This document shows positions 54,901-64,000 of a stretch of DNA of 64,000 nucleotides, piece by piece. The notes under the pieces were generated by a model that was not told where the DNA came from, did no database searches, and saw only the letters and a program-made list of their open reading frames with translations. The DNA comes from Aplectana chamaeleonis. Its lineage: Eukaryota > Nematoda > Chromadorea > Rhabditida > Cosmocercidae. The stretch covers positions 62,001-126,000 of the forward strand of contig JAPDOI010001175.1 in assembly GCA_029168955.1 (NCBI GenBank). Reading direction: 5' to 3'. Each line of letters opens with the position of its first letter. Position 1 is the first letter of the stretch. Position numbers and translations under genes: made by a program.

Positions 54901-57900
54901 CAAACTTTGCTCAGGGGAGTAGTTTTGGGCGCTGAACACATTTATGAGGTCCGTTTCCGAATTTTCCGAAGACTAACGCGCTTTTCGGAAGGTACAAAAA
55001 GCACGAAAAATAAGCTTTTTAGGCTTGTAACTTCTTGGCACCTGCAGCTCGGTGCGGGATACTGCGCAGTTTTACTATTGAGCGAAGAGAGATTCTTACG
55101 ACACTAGTCGTTTTGGCAGATCCGACCTACTCTTTGTATACTTCCCGTGTGAGCCACACTATTCTCTTTTCTTAGTTATCTCAAACACGTTTACGAGTGT
55201 GCATGCTGCCTTTAAAGGCACAATCCAACCTCTGATTTTTTTCCGAATTCTTTCACTTGTTGTTTAGAGAATATCGCTCTGAATACAATGGTGCCTTCAG
55301 AATCGCCGAGAACTCACCTTGAACGAAGTTATGACTTCTCAAAAGTTGTGAAGTTGAACGGCGAGCATTTCGTGGACGAGTTGTCTTGAGTCCGAGCGAA
55401 TTGAGATTTCGCGCCGGGCAGGCTTGCTATACAAGGCAGCCGGAATATGATATCAAATGTTTCTCTTGAGGTTGGACTGGCACATTCAGCTACTGAGGGT
55501 GATGGCCCGTGCCTATTTGAGCCAAAAATGACGGCACGCGCCCCTCGATTTGAGGTTGCCGGCCAGCGGCGAACCATGCTGCATGCGACGCACACGCATC
55601 GCGGATTTTGACTAGCCCGCGCGCTTGAAAACGCCTCGGCTGCTCATAAAGCACGCCATCTTCGATTCGGCTGGTTGGATGACAACTGATGGCGATCACG
55701 AATGATCACATCGTAACGTGCTTATCACGTGCACAGCCGATATAAAAGGCGCTTCGTGTCACACAAACCTGGCTAAGGTACGCTGACCTCCACTCTGAGT
55801 TCCTGAACAGACCAAACTCAGGCGTATTTCCAGAAAAAAAGTCGGGCATTCCCAGAAAAGAGCAAGCGGACCACGCCCACCAATCTGATTAGGGACGAGA
55901 TGCGCGACGGATTTTGATCGGAATCCATATTCTTACATTTGTTTTCGGTCAAGAATTGTAATGTGGTCTGCTTTAGTGTGGTGGCTGCGAATGACGAGAA
56001 AAACGGGCTCAAGACAACTCGTCCACGGAATTCTCGCCTTTCAAGTTCAGAATTTTTAAGGGGTCATAATTCTCTTGGTAGTGGGTTCTGAGCGATTCTG
56101 GGCGCACCATTGCGATCAGCGCGATGTTCTCTTTTAGGCATGCAGAAGAAATGAAAAAACGGTTCCGTAGCTGAGCCTGCAGCTCACCTTTTTTCACCCG
56201 TTTTGGACGCTTCACTTCTTTGGTGCACTCGGGCGCGGTATGCACGCACTCGGCGGGCTAGGTTGGAGTTGGGCAGGGTTTGGGGCGTCGGTGCGTTTGA
56301 TGATTGCTCTGCGAGTGCTGAAAATAATAAGTTATTGGGGTCTCAGCAGGGTTTCGGCTGCCCCACCCTCCTATGTAGGGTTGGCGAGGAAACGTTTTTT
56401 CAGTGCTACCCAACCCCTTCTCAGCCCTCATGCTGCTATCATCGAGCGCCGACGCCCCAACCCCAACGGAACCCGTCGCGTACGTGCACGCTGCCCCTGT
56501 TAGGTGCAAATCGTAGATTGTGAAAAAGAGCTTTATTCTTGATTTCAGGCAGCTCGATTCAAGGATGAATCTCCGAAGACATTACTATATAATGAGCAAT
56601 TTATTAGCAATGTGAGTGGACCACAGAAGTCATATTATGTGTCCTCAATCGCCTTATGTGCTGGATGTATGTAGATGTTTGATGTTTAGATATCACGGCA
56701 ACCGTTTGAAATACTTGAGACGGCTAGCGCTATCAATTTTCCTCATGTGAGTATGAGCACGGGTGTTTCGAGGCCATACTGTTCGTCTCCTTCTACATCC
56801 TCCTTGTACCGGTTGCCGTCCATTCAGCAATCGTCGAAAAATAAAAAGTAGTCTGCTTCATTGTTTTCTAATCTGTACCATTTCTCTATGTTCGCCTCTT
56901 TCAGAAAGCCTCTGCCTGGCCAACGGAAACCGTGTAATTGCACGAAGTCCATGTGTTTGAAACTATACTGTGACTGCTTTGCGAATGGAGAATTTTGTCT
57001 GGATTGTAACTGCAAGGACTGTCATAATAACTTGGATCACGACGCTGACCGTTCTAAAGCCATTAAGCAGTCATTAGAGAGGAATCCGAATGCGTTCAAG
57101 CCGAAGATTGGTGGGTCTCATATGTACATGCATTCCCTGAGGGGATTTCTTTCATCCTAATTTCGGTCGAAGGCATAATTCCATAAAGTTGAAATACAAT
57201 TTTCTGGCTAGTTGCACAACAGAATATGTGCAGTATCCCTTTGACCTCCGTCACCCTTCTGTCTTTCGCTTGCTGGCCCTCACTCCTCCTTCCTCAACTC
57301 TCTCTTCCCTCGATCTATCCTGCGCTTTGTCCTTCTTTGTCTCGCACCTTTATCTCGTTCCCTCGCTCCTCTATCTCTCTCGCTTTCGCCTTGTGCAGCC
57401 TCTATAGGGTCTCCAGAGTGGAAGTCGCGGCGTTGCTGGCAGCGACGAACAGTGCTTGGTGATACAATATCGAATACATTCGGCGACAGGGGCGATCGAC
57501 GCCGCGTGAAGGGCGACGAAAAGGCACCGCAGAGTGTTTCGACGTCGCGATGGCCCTGCGTCACTGCCAGCGAGCGGAAGCCGACGCGGCGACGATGATA
57601 TTCAGGGGTCTGCAGAGTTGCACCGACCGGTTGCCGAGCGTCAGCCTTGACGCGGCGTCAAAATGTTTACAAACATCGTCTCCGCGTCGGTTGCTGCCTC
57701 CGCTGGCAGTGCCGCAGGGTCTTCGCAGCGTCGAAACACTGCGGTGCCCCCCCGTCGCCCTTCACGCCGCGTCGGTCGGCCTCCTCGCCGGATGTAGTCG
57801 ATATTGCATCATTGAGGCGCTGCTAGCCGCTGCGAGCAACGCCGCTACTTGAACTCTGCAGGGCCCTTCCGGAAACATTTTTTCTCGCCGCGTCAGGGCT

Positions 57901-59817
57901 GACCCCTTATTTGCCTCCCTCCGTCTGTTACCTCTCTCTGCCGCTGTGTTCCTCTGTATCTCTCTCTGCCGTCCCCTCTCACGTTCTCTTCGCCTCCCTC
58001 ACTCAATCTCTTCCGCTGTGCCCCTCTGTATCTCTCCCGCCCTCCCTTACGTTCTGTCCGTCTCCCTCCCTCATTCTCTTCCGCTGAGCCCCTTTGTATC
58101 GTTTTCTCTCTTCCTCTCCCTCTTGCTCGCTCTATCTCCTTTCTTTCCAAGTCCCACTCCATTCGTCAGTCTCTCCGTCTCTAGTTCGTTTTGGATTCCC
58201 TTTCTTGCTCTCTCCCTCCGTCTCGCTCTCATCCTCTCCCCCCGCTCTCTCCCTCTCTCCGAAGCTTCTCTGCCCTTCTCTATGCCCCTCCACCTATCTA
58301 CATAGCTTCCACCTCTCTCTCTCTCACTCTCTCTATCTATATCTATCACCCGTTCTCTCCGTCTCCTTCCCTCCCTCCATGTCTTTTGCCCTTCATTTCC
58401 CTGCTCCTTTATTCTCTCCCTCCGCTCTCTTTCTCTTCATCTATCCCTGTCTCTGCTCTTTTTCTTAATCCCTTTCCCATCCTCTATCTGTCGCTTCCTA
58501 CTCTGCCTCTCTCTTTCTCTCTGCTTCTCCCTTTCCATCTACACATCTAGCTCTCTCCTTTTCCTTTCTCTCTAGCTCTCTTTTCCTTGTCTATCTCTCT
58601 ATCTCCTTCTCTATATCTTGATTCCTGTCTCTATAAAATTCTTCCTCACTCTCTACTTTCTATCTCCCTCGCCATCTACTCCTCTCTCTGTCCCGACCCT
58701 CTCTTTATTTTCCTCTACTGCCGCCTCTCTCGGCTCCTGTCTCTCTTTTCTCTAGCTCTCGCTCTCTCTGTCTTTCTAGCTTTCTACCTCTCTCTCCCTC
58801 CCCTTCCCTCCCTTTGTTCCCTCTCCCCTCCCCTCTCTGTCTCTCCCTCTCTTCCCTTTCTATCTCTCCCAGTCTCCTGTCTCTCGGTTTCTGTCTCCCT
58901 TTCTCTCTAGCTCGCTCTTAATCTATACATTTTGCTCCCTTCCTCGCTCTTCATTCGAACCGTTCGGTTTAAGCGGCGGAATCAAACTGTACCTTTTTTG
59001 GGTTAGTGCTTGGTCTTCTATCGAAATACCATCGCCTCCAGGTGTGAAGATTGGTAAAGCGGATGCGGAACGATTACACCAGAAAGGCTGTCATTGCAAG
59101 AAAAGCGGTTGCTTGAAAAATTACTGCGAATGTTTCGAGGTCAGCTGGGTGGTGAGAGGATTTTGGGAAAACGAGATGCTCATTCTGAGTCTGTATCGAT
59201 TTCAGGCCAAGGTTCCCTGTACGAGTCGATGTAAGTGTCATGGATGTCAGAATACCGAGGGCGATCGAGCTTCTAGAAGTGACAAGTTGGTAGTACATTT
59301 CTCCATGGTTCTGAAGTTCACGTTCTGGCACCAGGCAACTCCTGTAGATTACCATATGGTTCCATTTTAGGGTCAATTCTTCGAGTTCTGCACTGATGAA
59401 CCTGGCGAATGCTGCGTCCTCTTTACAAGTTGGATCTCCTTCATCACCACAATCTGATAATGATTCTGAGCCGGAGTCGTCAAATGCTCAAAGTGATCCT
59501 CGATCGTATGTTACCTAGTTGCTTGTGACTTTCTGGCTCACAATTTTATATTTTCCTATCCAGCTTTCCATGGTTTTATATGACGGATGAGGTGATCGAA
59601 GCGGCAGCCTTGTGTTTAGTCGCCCAAGCGGATGAGTCGGTGGGGTTTTTTCGGGTTGGTGTCCTCTGTGCAAATAGCAATTTACTGACGTTGCTTTCAG
59701 TTGCCTCGATGTGATTTGGAACCGACGGCTTCAGAGGTTGAGGAAATGGAGCGGATGGTTTTATCAGAATTCGGTAGATGTATACAGGAAATAATATCAA
59801 ATGCTACCGAATCCTGA
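48233..59817 (+). CDS. lin-54: LIN-54, CXC-domain DNA-binding subunit of DREAM/MuvB (whole-gene span)
   Basis: LIN-54 binds CHR-type promoter elements through two tesmin CXC domains and anchors the DREAM/MuvB complex that represses cell-cycle and germline genes. At least 12 exons: 48,233-48,289; 48,361-48,508; 48,579-48,716; 48,792-48,954; 56,549-56,611; 56,690-56,847; 56,905-57,110; 59,042-59,139; 59,206-59,285; 59,371-59,505; 59,564-about 59,654; 59,701-59,817 (stop). Splice phases agree throughout except exons 2 and 4, which are one base too long (148 and 163 bp between phase-0 junctions). The 7.6-kb intron 4 is packed with repeats and LINEs. The closest known protein is C. elegans LIN-54. 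Confidence 0.93.
48965..49905. repeat. 316-bp tandem repeat with terminal inverted copy, in lin-54 intron
   Basis: Units begin at about 49,005, 49,321 and 49,639 (CTGCAGTT...CGTCG.AGTGCACGTTA). The first two are complete; the third breaks off at about 49,740 and is followed to 49,900 by an inverted partial copy. Because the unit is close to a multiple of 3, one frame stays open for about 255 codons. It repeats [20 protein letters not shown] and [20 protein letters not shown]. Each unit places a good acceptor (CTGCAG) before and a GTAAAT donor after this segment, so it looks like a repeated exon. No such segment is known to me in LIN-54. Confidence 0.85.
50200..53700 (-). mobile_element. Near full-length Jockey-type LINE in lin-54 intron
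   Basis: Read on the minus strand from 53,700: a PHD/zinc-ribbon-like Cys-His finger ([15 protein letters not shown] ... FRCVLC, about 53,470-53,300), APE endonuclease ([51 protein letters not shown]), then RT from about 52,070 ([52 protein letters not shown]). The polymerase box is [11 protein letters not shown], where YADD is expected. It ends with the [20 protein letters not shown] / FLNL C-terminus and a (GAA)n-type tail near 50,210-50,230. The endonuclease is split by a stop at about 53,030, and 52,070-52,310 is also out of frame. Inserted antisense to lin-54. Confidence 0.9.
53701..54100. other. lin-54 intron, nothing recognised
   Basis: No repeat or coding signal was identified between the LINE 5' end and the next LINE fragment. 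Confidence 0.35.
54100..54300 (+). mobile_element. 3' terminal fragment of a Jockey-type LINE
   Basis: A plus-strand frame ending at about 54,228 reads [20 protein letters not shown] followed by a stop, equivalent to [20 protein letters not shown] in the neighbouring element. It is followed by an A-rich tail (AATAAATAAATAAAAATAAA). A different family from the 50-kb copy, severely 5' truncated. Confidence 0.75.
54443..55153. mobile_element. TIR element, ACTAGTATCGTTAG family (best-preserved)
   Basis: Inverted ends of more than 100 bp: GGGAAGTATACAAAGCGTAG, CGGATCTCCCAAAATGACTA and CAGTATCCCGCCCCGAGCTG at the left match complements at 55,030-55,151. The 450-bp interior shares family phrases (GATTTGTGATCAGCTCCCCA, CCAAACTTTGCTCAGGGGAG). 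There is no protein. It defines the family represented at 2.5, 15.5, 32.5, 35.4 and 40.1 kb. Confidence 0.85.
55250..56150. repeat. Inverted repeat with 600-bp spacer
   Basis: Left arm 55,250-55,397 (CTTGAACGAAGTTATGACTT ... GTGGACGAGTTGTCTTGAG) and right arm about 56,003-56,150 are complementary. A solo arm lies at 13,767. No ORF of interest inside. Confidence 0.7.
56151..56548. other. lin-54 intron, GC-rich part
   Basis: 56,250-56,500 is GC-rich with complementary phrases (GGGTCTCAGCAGGGTTTCGGCTG, AACCCCAACGGAACCCG). Open frames here show no homology. Confidence 0.35.
56549..57110 (+). CDS. lin-54: lin-54 exons 5-7, first CXC domain
   Basis: Exon 5 encodes [20 protein letters not shown]. 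Exon 6 (56,690-56,847) is Ser-rich and ends SSKNKK. Exon 7 (56,905-57,110) carries [36 protein letters not shown] and [12 protein letters not shown], the complete first CXC motif with the DNA-contacting Tyr of KLYCDCF. The AA|A split codon joins exons 6 and 7 ([12 protein letters not shown], compare KTKKKVFAPGQRK). Confidence 0.96.
57420..57905. repeat. GC-rich dispersed repeat, two copies in opposite orientation
   Basis: 57,420-57,600 and 57,605-57,905 share GTCACTGCCAGCGAGCGG/CGCTGGCAGTG, GATACAATATCGA/TCGATATTGCATC and GACGCGGCG phrases in opposite orientation. The junction AGGGGTCTGCAGAGTTGC at 57,605 and its mirror near 57,855 look like element tips. Lies in lin-54 intron 7. Confidence 0.65.
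57906..58945. repeat. 1-kb polypyrimidine tract (CT-rich microsatellite)
   Basis: The plus strand is almost entirely C and T (CTCTCTC, CTCCCT, TCTCTTT words) over about 1 kb, continuing a weaker bias from 57,230. The open frames encode only Ser/Leu/Pro-rich or, on the other strand, Arg/Glu-rich low complexity. It lies inside the intron separating the two CXC exons of lin-54. Confidence 0.9.
59042..59817 (+). CDS. lin-54: lin-54 exons 8-12, second CXC domain and C-terminus
   Basis: Exon 8 reads [20 protein letters not shown] then CFE. Exon 9 reads [20 protein letters not shown]. Together they form the second CXC domain. Exon 10 encodes a Ser/Asn-rich spacer ([20 protein letters not shown]). 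Exons 11-12 give [20 protein letters not shown] then [20 protein letters not shown], matching the conserved C-terminal helices that contact the LIN52/LIN9 part of the complex. Exon 9's donor was placed at GACAA|GTTGGT, because only that gives the phase 2 needed by exon 10. TGA at 59,815-59,817. Confidence 0.95.
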
Positions 59818-60468
59818 TAGTAATTACATGACCATCAATTCTCAACTCATACTCTTAAAACTGACCATAAATATTTATTTTTTCAATGGTTGTTATTTGT
59901 GTATATCATGGCCTGAGTTCCATTTGATACATTTCTTCCTATCTTTATGGTTAGGTCCGTGGGTTGCTTCCTCTAGGAAAACATTTAAACCCCACCCGCG
60001 GCGGCGCGGGCGGTGTAAATCTCACCGGAGGCTGGCGAGGGCGGTTTTAATCTCATCGGCGGCTGGCGGTATGGTTATCTGATCAGCTGCGCTCTTCTCT
60101 CGGCCTGAATCGGTTCGCGGGCCCGCGCGACCGTCGCGCCAGCCGCGGGCGATATTTGAATGCTTTTTTTTCTTTAGGGAGCAAGCCATACACCTTCGCG
60201 GCAGTCCATTGGGTCGGCATCATACTTTCTGTCTTTGCTGTTGAGGCGCGCCGATAAGAAATTTGTCAGCGACAGACCAGTGAGGGCTTATCGCGTGCAG
60301 TTGCCCTCTTTGCCGCGAACGGCGGGTTATTCGTGAATATACTATTCACGCGTGGCATTGTCGCTTCAGATTTCACTACTTACACTTAGCTGCGAGGGCA
60401 AGTGTGATTCTGGCTTATCCTAGTACTCGATGAAATCATGAAGGGATGCCTTGAAGCGCAGTTTAGAC
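59818..60468. other. Intergenic, lin-54 to ADAT2-like gene
   Basis: 650 bp between two plus-strand genes. 59,990-60,150 is strongly GC-rich (CGCGGCGGCGCGGGCGG) and may be the promoter of the downstream gene. No gene seen. Confidence 0.4.
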
Positions 60469-60588
60469 ATGGAGCCGTTGCCGGAAAGCGACAGAGAGTT
60501 TATGGAAAGAGCGTTCCAGCTTGCACAAGAAGCTTTTGACTACGAGGAGGTTCCTGTTGGTTGCGTTTTCGCTTACAATGGGAAAGAG
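60469..60588 (+). CDS. tRNA-specific adenosine deaminase 2 (ADAT2/Tad2)-like, exon 1 only
   Basis: ADAT2 is the catalytic subunit that deaminates A34 to inosine in tRNA anticodons. The visible exon has 40 codons: MEPLPESDREFMERAFQLAQ then EAFDYEEVPVGCVFAYNGKE. This is the N-terminal helix and first beta strands of the cytidine-deaminase fold (EVPVGC.F...GKE is diagnostic). The ATG at 60,469 was chosen because it follows GCAG-TTTAGAC closely; a TTG lies upstream. The donor is GTTGGG at 60,589. The catalytic HAE and PCxxC exons are not found before the window ends; intron 1 is at least 3.4 kb and contains transposons. Confidence 0.75.
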
Positions 60589-60629
60589 GTTGGGTTTTCA
60601 ACAGTTATTGTCGTATTGTGGTCATTCAA

Positions 60630-61795
60630 TTCAATTCAATTCAATAGCTTTATCTGGCGACAAAGAAACATACAAAATGTATGTGAGATAGGTTTAAACA
60701 AGACAGCCTGGACAGGCAAACAAAATTGTAGGCAAAGAAAACACTCGTACGAATAAGATCACCCTGAATTTAAAGCTTTAGCTGAAAGCACGGCCATCGC
60801 CCCCATGCAGTGACCTGAGGGTGAAATGGGATAGCCTGCTTTGAAAATCGGAAAATGCGCGGCCTCAACGATCTCTGAAGGTAATTTGTTGTTCCAAACT
60901 GGGATGACTCTAAATGCAAAGGAATGCAGCACGTTGGACTTCGACGTAAATCTACGTGCGAGCTGAAAAGCGTGCTGGCGGGAGCGAGTACAGCGGCTGG
61001 TGAACACGAAAACACTCTCAAATGGGATGTCGCAAAGACCGTTAACGATTTTATAACATAAGTGTAAATCGAACTCGGTTCGCCGATATCTTAGGGTTTC
61101 GATCCCCAACATTTCAAGCCTTGCCGTATAGTCTGGTACTTCTCGCGTAGGAAATACTTTGACAAAAACGCGTTTTGAGTACCGCCTTGCACGTTTTCAA
61201 TTACTTCATCATCTTCGGCAGAAGATGGTGACCAGACCTGCGTGCAGTATTCCAAGAGCGGTCGGCAGTAGACAATGTATGCTTTCCTGTAATGTTCGAG
61301 ACATGGGTGTTGCAGAGATCTCAGGATGCAATTTGCCACACGAGAAGCTTTCTTAGAGATTTCCTTGCAGTGGGATTCCCACTTAAGGTCGGTGCTAATA
61401 AGCACACCAAGATCACTGACAGTCTCGCGTACGGGAAGCGCAACATCGTTTAGGCGTAGAAAGCACTCATGTTGGAAATTTATATGGAACAAGCTACATT
61501 TTTCTTCAGATATTTTTAGCTACCATAGCTTGGACCAATTAGAAAGCCGGTTCAGGTCACACTGAAGCTCGTGAAAATCGATGGCGTGGTTGCGAAGGGG
61601 ACGATATATCTTCAGATCATCAGCAAAAAGCTTGCATGTGCTCGTCAATCCGTCAGAAATGTCGTTCACATAAATGAGGAAAAGCAAAGGACCCAGAGCG
61701 CTACCCTGGGGAACACCGCTGACGATTCGGCAAGGATGAGAACAAAAGTCGCCAATTTTGACTATGAAGTCGCCAATTTTGACTAATATCATGAA
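60630..61795 (-). mobile_element. CR1-like LINE, 5' truncated, in ADAT2-like intron
   Basis: The minus strand reads CRIVSGVPQGSALGPLLFLI then CKLFADDLKIYR (catalytic FADD box intact, about 61,640), then [35 protein letters not shown] and the C-terminal domain to 60,760, with frame breaks near 61,500 and 61,180. The 3' end at 60,630-60,660 is a (TTGAA)n repeat. Closely related to the copy at 11.5-13.8 kb. Confidence 0.88.
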
Positions 61796-61796
61796 T

Positions 61797-61947
61797 AACA
61801 TCGGCATGGATCCTGTAGAGACTGAGTTCCCAATTGGATGTTGGCACAAACTCGGTGCCCCTATGTTATAGCATATGGTACCGAGTTTGCGCCAACCTTC
61901 AACAGTGAACGTGAAGTCTCTTCCGGATCCATGCCGACGTTACCTGT
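61797..61947. repeat. 150-bp near-palindrome
   Basis: AACATCGGCATGGATCCTGT and TTGGCACAAACTCGGTGCC at the left pair with GGTACCGAGTTTGCGCCAA and CCGGATCCATGCCGACGTT at the right. A small hairpin MITE abutting the truncated 5' end of the CR1-like copy. Confidence 0.8.
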
Positions 61948-62204
61948 TTATCCTCCGCATTATCACGAATATTGGTATGAGGAATTATTTGGCGACTAAG
62001 GGAAGGCGGGTGCTGATGAGTTCTTCTGCGATTTGGGTGGTTAGATGGGTTGCGTCCAACCATTTAGTTCTCATGCTAGGATATTTTTAAGTTGGCGCCC
62101 AGCTGTGATACTAGAGGTCTACACATACACAATGAAGAGAATAGCTGGCAAACAAATTAATTCTGCGAATCGGTGATTTTCACAATGTTCGGACTGCACC
62201 CTCT

Positions 62205-62789
62205 GATGAGGGAACCATACTTGGGGCGATGCTATCGCACTCAGAACGCGCGACAGAGGAATCGGGGAGCTGCGGTGAGGTCAGGCGTTTGCGTGGCAGC
62301 TGCTACGCTAAGTGGCATCGCGATCATATCGCGTTTAAACAATAGTTTTTCGCGCAATCGCCTGCTGTTTAGCGCGCGCTTGCAATTTCATCACATCACA
62401 GCGCCCTGTGATGTGATGAAGGACATCGCGGAGATGTGAGGACATCGCGGAGCGTTTCGCTGAACAAACTACTACAGCATCAAACAGCAGTGGAAGAGGG
62501 TAATGCACGATCGTGATCTCGAATCTAGACGCACCCAAATTCAGTGAATTAGATAAACGGACAACTTTGAAAAATATAAACATCTGCGAAAGCGAAACAG
62601 CAAAAATAAACATAAAAGCTTGTACAACCCTGCTCTTTCAGATTTGGGCATGTTTGGGTGAGGACGCAAAATGGCGTCAAAGAATGGTTTTTCTTGAGCG
62701 CGATGCGATGTGTTGGTGCGATGTACATCGCAGAGCAAATCACGCCGCGCACGATTTTTGTGGCGCGATGTAAGTATGGTTCCCACCTA
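62205..62789. mobile_element. TIR element (GGGGGAAYCATACTT family)
   Basis: Tips GGGAACCATACTTGGGGCGA (62,209) and the complement of GGGAACCATACTTACATCGC (ending about 62,787). The interior is the inverse of the 21.2-kb element, including CATCACATCACAGCGC and GTGATGTGATGAAG palindromes and a stretch near 62,520-62,650 matching 21,310-21,430. Confidence 0.78.
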
Positions 62790-63785
62790 ACAGATACAAC
62801 ACTGCGAGGGAGATTTTGGTGGATTCACTGAGCGAGAACTCCTCCCTCGGTGCGTAGAGAGTTCCTATCCCCTTGCCTGTCTGACCGCCGTTTGTTGTCG
62901 ATTGAAGTTGGGCATTTCGAGATGTCACCAGTAAAACGTGTGACGGATCATTTTCGTTAACCCTTCTGTAAAGTTTTTTTTTCTATTGAGATCACTCGTT
63001 TGGTATGCCGCCGTTGAATTTGATAGCATTCGGGTTTGTATTAGCAACAGAGCACGATTGTCGTTTTCATAGGTTAACAGAGCCTTTTTTTTCGAAAATC
63101 TCGAAAAGCATCAGCTCCTCGAATGTTGATTTTTTTGACAATTGTGTCTTTTCAAGTATTCCATGATCACATATAACATTTTACGCGCATTACCAGTGAA
63201 GCTTATCGGGTTTATAATGTTGAAAAATTTGTACTGCAGACTGACAACAGTTTACAAGTAATGTTTTTTTGGAAAACGGAGGGTGTTTTTAGGACTAAAA
63301 CAGTCTGTGGGTCCCTATCAGGGCTGTGCGTAATTGAATTTTGTTATTTCGTAAATCGTAATTTTTGAAAATCCTCGTAATTCGTAAATCGTAAATCGTA
63401 ACTGATAATGAGTAACAGGCCCGCACAGAACCTGAACCCTTACGATGTGGAAACACCGTAGCATTTCAGTGATGAGGTGTTTCCATATCAAAGGAGGTTT
63501 GAGGTTGAGTTTCAAAGTGACATTTTTAGAGCAGCACATGAATAAATATTGACTACACATACGTGGGATAGAAACGACTCTAATAGACAAAATGGAAACT
63601 CTTAAGTTTATTTAAAGACAGTGTACACGGTAAAAACCATGTCTGTTTTTTTGGTGGAGATCGGCAGCTGCGGGCCTAACGCAACCCTAACGTTGAAAAA
63701 ACTAAGAAAAATGAGCTCGGAACGATCCCCTACGGCCCCAAAGTTGGACACCCGTCAGCTTGTCCACGCCCACCCACTAGAGTGT
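62790..63785. other. ADAT2-like intron 1 continuation
   Basis: No exon was recognised. 63,340-63,410 has short tandem TCGTAAAT/TCGTAATT words. Confidence 0.4.
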
Positions 63786-63975
63786 TGCCCGAATATTCGT
63801 TTATTCGAATAATATTCGAATAATTCGAATATTCAAAGAAGTGGATTATTCGGGTTATTCGAATAATCGAATATTCAAAGAAGTGGAATATTCGTTTATT
63901 CGAATATTCGAATATTCAAAGAAGTGAAATATTCGGTTTATTCGAATATTCAGCACGAATAATTTGAACATTCGA
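63785..63975. repeat. TTCGAA/TATTCG array at right edge
   Basis: Dense TTATTCGAATATTCGAATAA words with the recurring spacer TTCAAAGAAGTG (at least three times). Same word family as the arrays at 130-2,180, but a distinct unit. Confidence 0.8.
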
Positions 63976-64000
63976 CAAGATCGCACTTCATTTTGCCCTG

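Noticed and set aside
57906..58945. Plus- and minus-strand ORFs of about 100-120 codons in the CT tract
   Set aside because: Pure low-complexity translation of a pyrimidine microsatellite, without splice or start context.
59818..60468. lin-54 and the ADAT2-like gene as a nematode operon
   Set aside because: The 650-bp spacing and a GC-rich promoter-like segment in between do not fit the usual close operon spacing; not excluded, but unsupported.
1..64000. tRNA and rRNA genes
   Set aside because: I looked for B-box-like GGTTCGANNCC and conserved rRNA words and saw none convincing; a covariance-model search would be needed to exclude them.

Overview
This window is eukaryotic and most probably comes from a repeat-rich clade V (rhabditid/strongylid-type) nematode. 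Evidence for this: several genes have tiny GT-AG introns of about 50-70 bp beside transposon-swollen ones; candidate spliced-leader acceptors lie a few bases upstream of the ATG of lin-54 and rpl-12; and the protein sequences resemble Caenorhabditis DAF-15/Raptor, LIN-54 and RPL-12. Species cannot be assigned from sequence alone.

Layout. 1-10.3 kb has no conserved host gene. It holds TTCGAA-rich foldback arrays, a 42-bp minisatellite of about 42 copies with a cAMP-response-element palindrome in nearly every copy (3.81-5.57 kb), a foldback repeat and a broken RTE-type LINE (minus strand, 6.45-9.56 kb). 10.35-38.11 kb (minus strand) is a whole Raptor (daf-15/RPTOR) gene of at least 30 exons. 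Its RNC/caspase-like N domain, HEAT-type middle and C-terminal WD40 repeats can be followed by splice phase. Its introns carry a CR1-like LINE, a Tc1-like element with IR/DR ends, nested TIR elements and several MITEs. 38-44 kb holds MITEs and the ribosomal protein gene rpl-12 (minus strand, 42.27-43.74 kb), whose introns are correct but whose exons are peppered with single-base insertions. 44.7-47.3 kb holds two Jockey-type LINE fragments tail to tail. 48.23-59.82 kb (plus strand) is lin-54 (DREAM/MuvB DNA-binding subunit, two CXC domains). Its largest intron houses a 316-bp tandem repeat, a near full-length Jockey-type LINE and TIR elements, and the intron between the two CXC exons is a 1-kb pyrimidine tract. 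60.47 kb begins an ADAT2-like tRNA adenosine deaminase gene (plus strand). Only exon 1 is visible; its first intron contains a CR1-like LINE tail and MITEs and runs off the window. The right edge returns to TTCGAA arrays.

The host genes are unrelated in function: TORC1 scaffold, large ribosomal subunit, cell-cycle/germline gene repression, and tRNA wobble A-to-I editing. I see no gene cluster acting as a pathway. The unusual content is in the repeats and in clustered +1 indels in rpl-12 and lin-54, which look more like uncorrected long-read errors than gene death.
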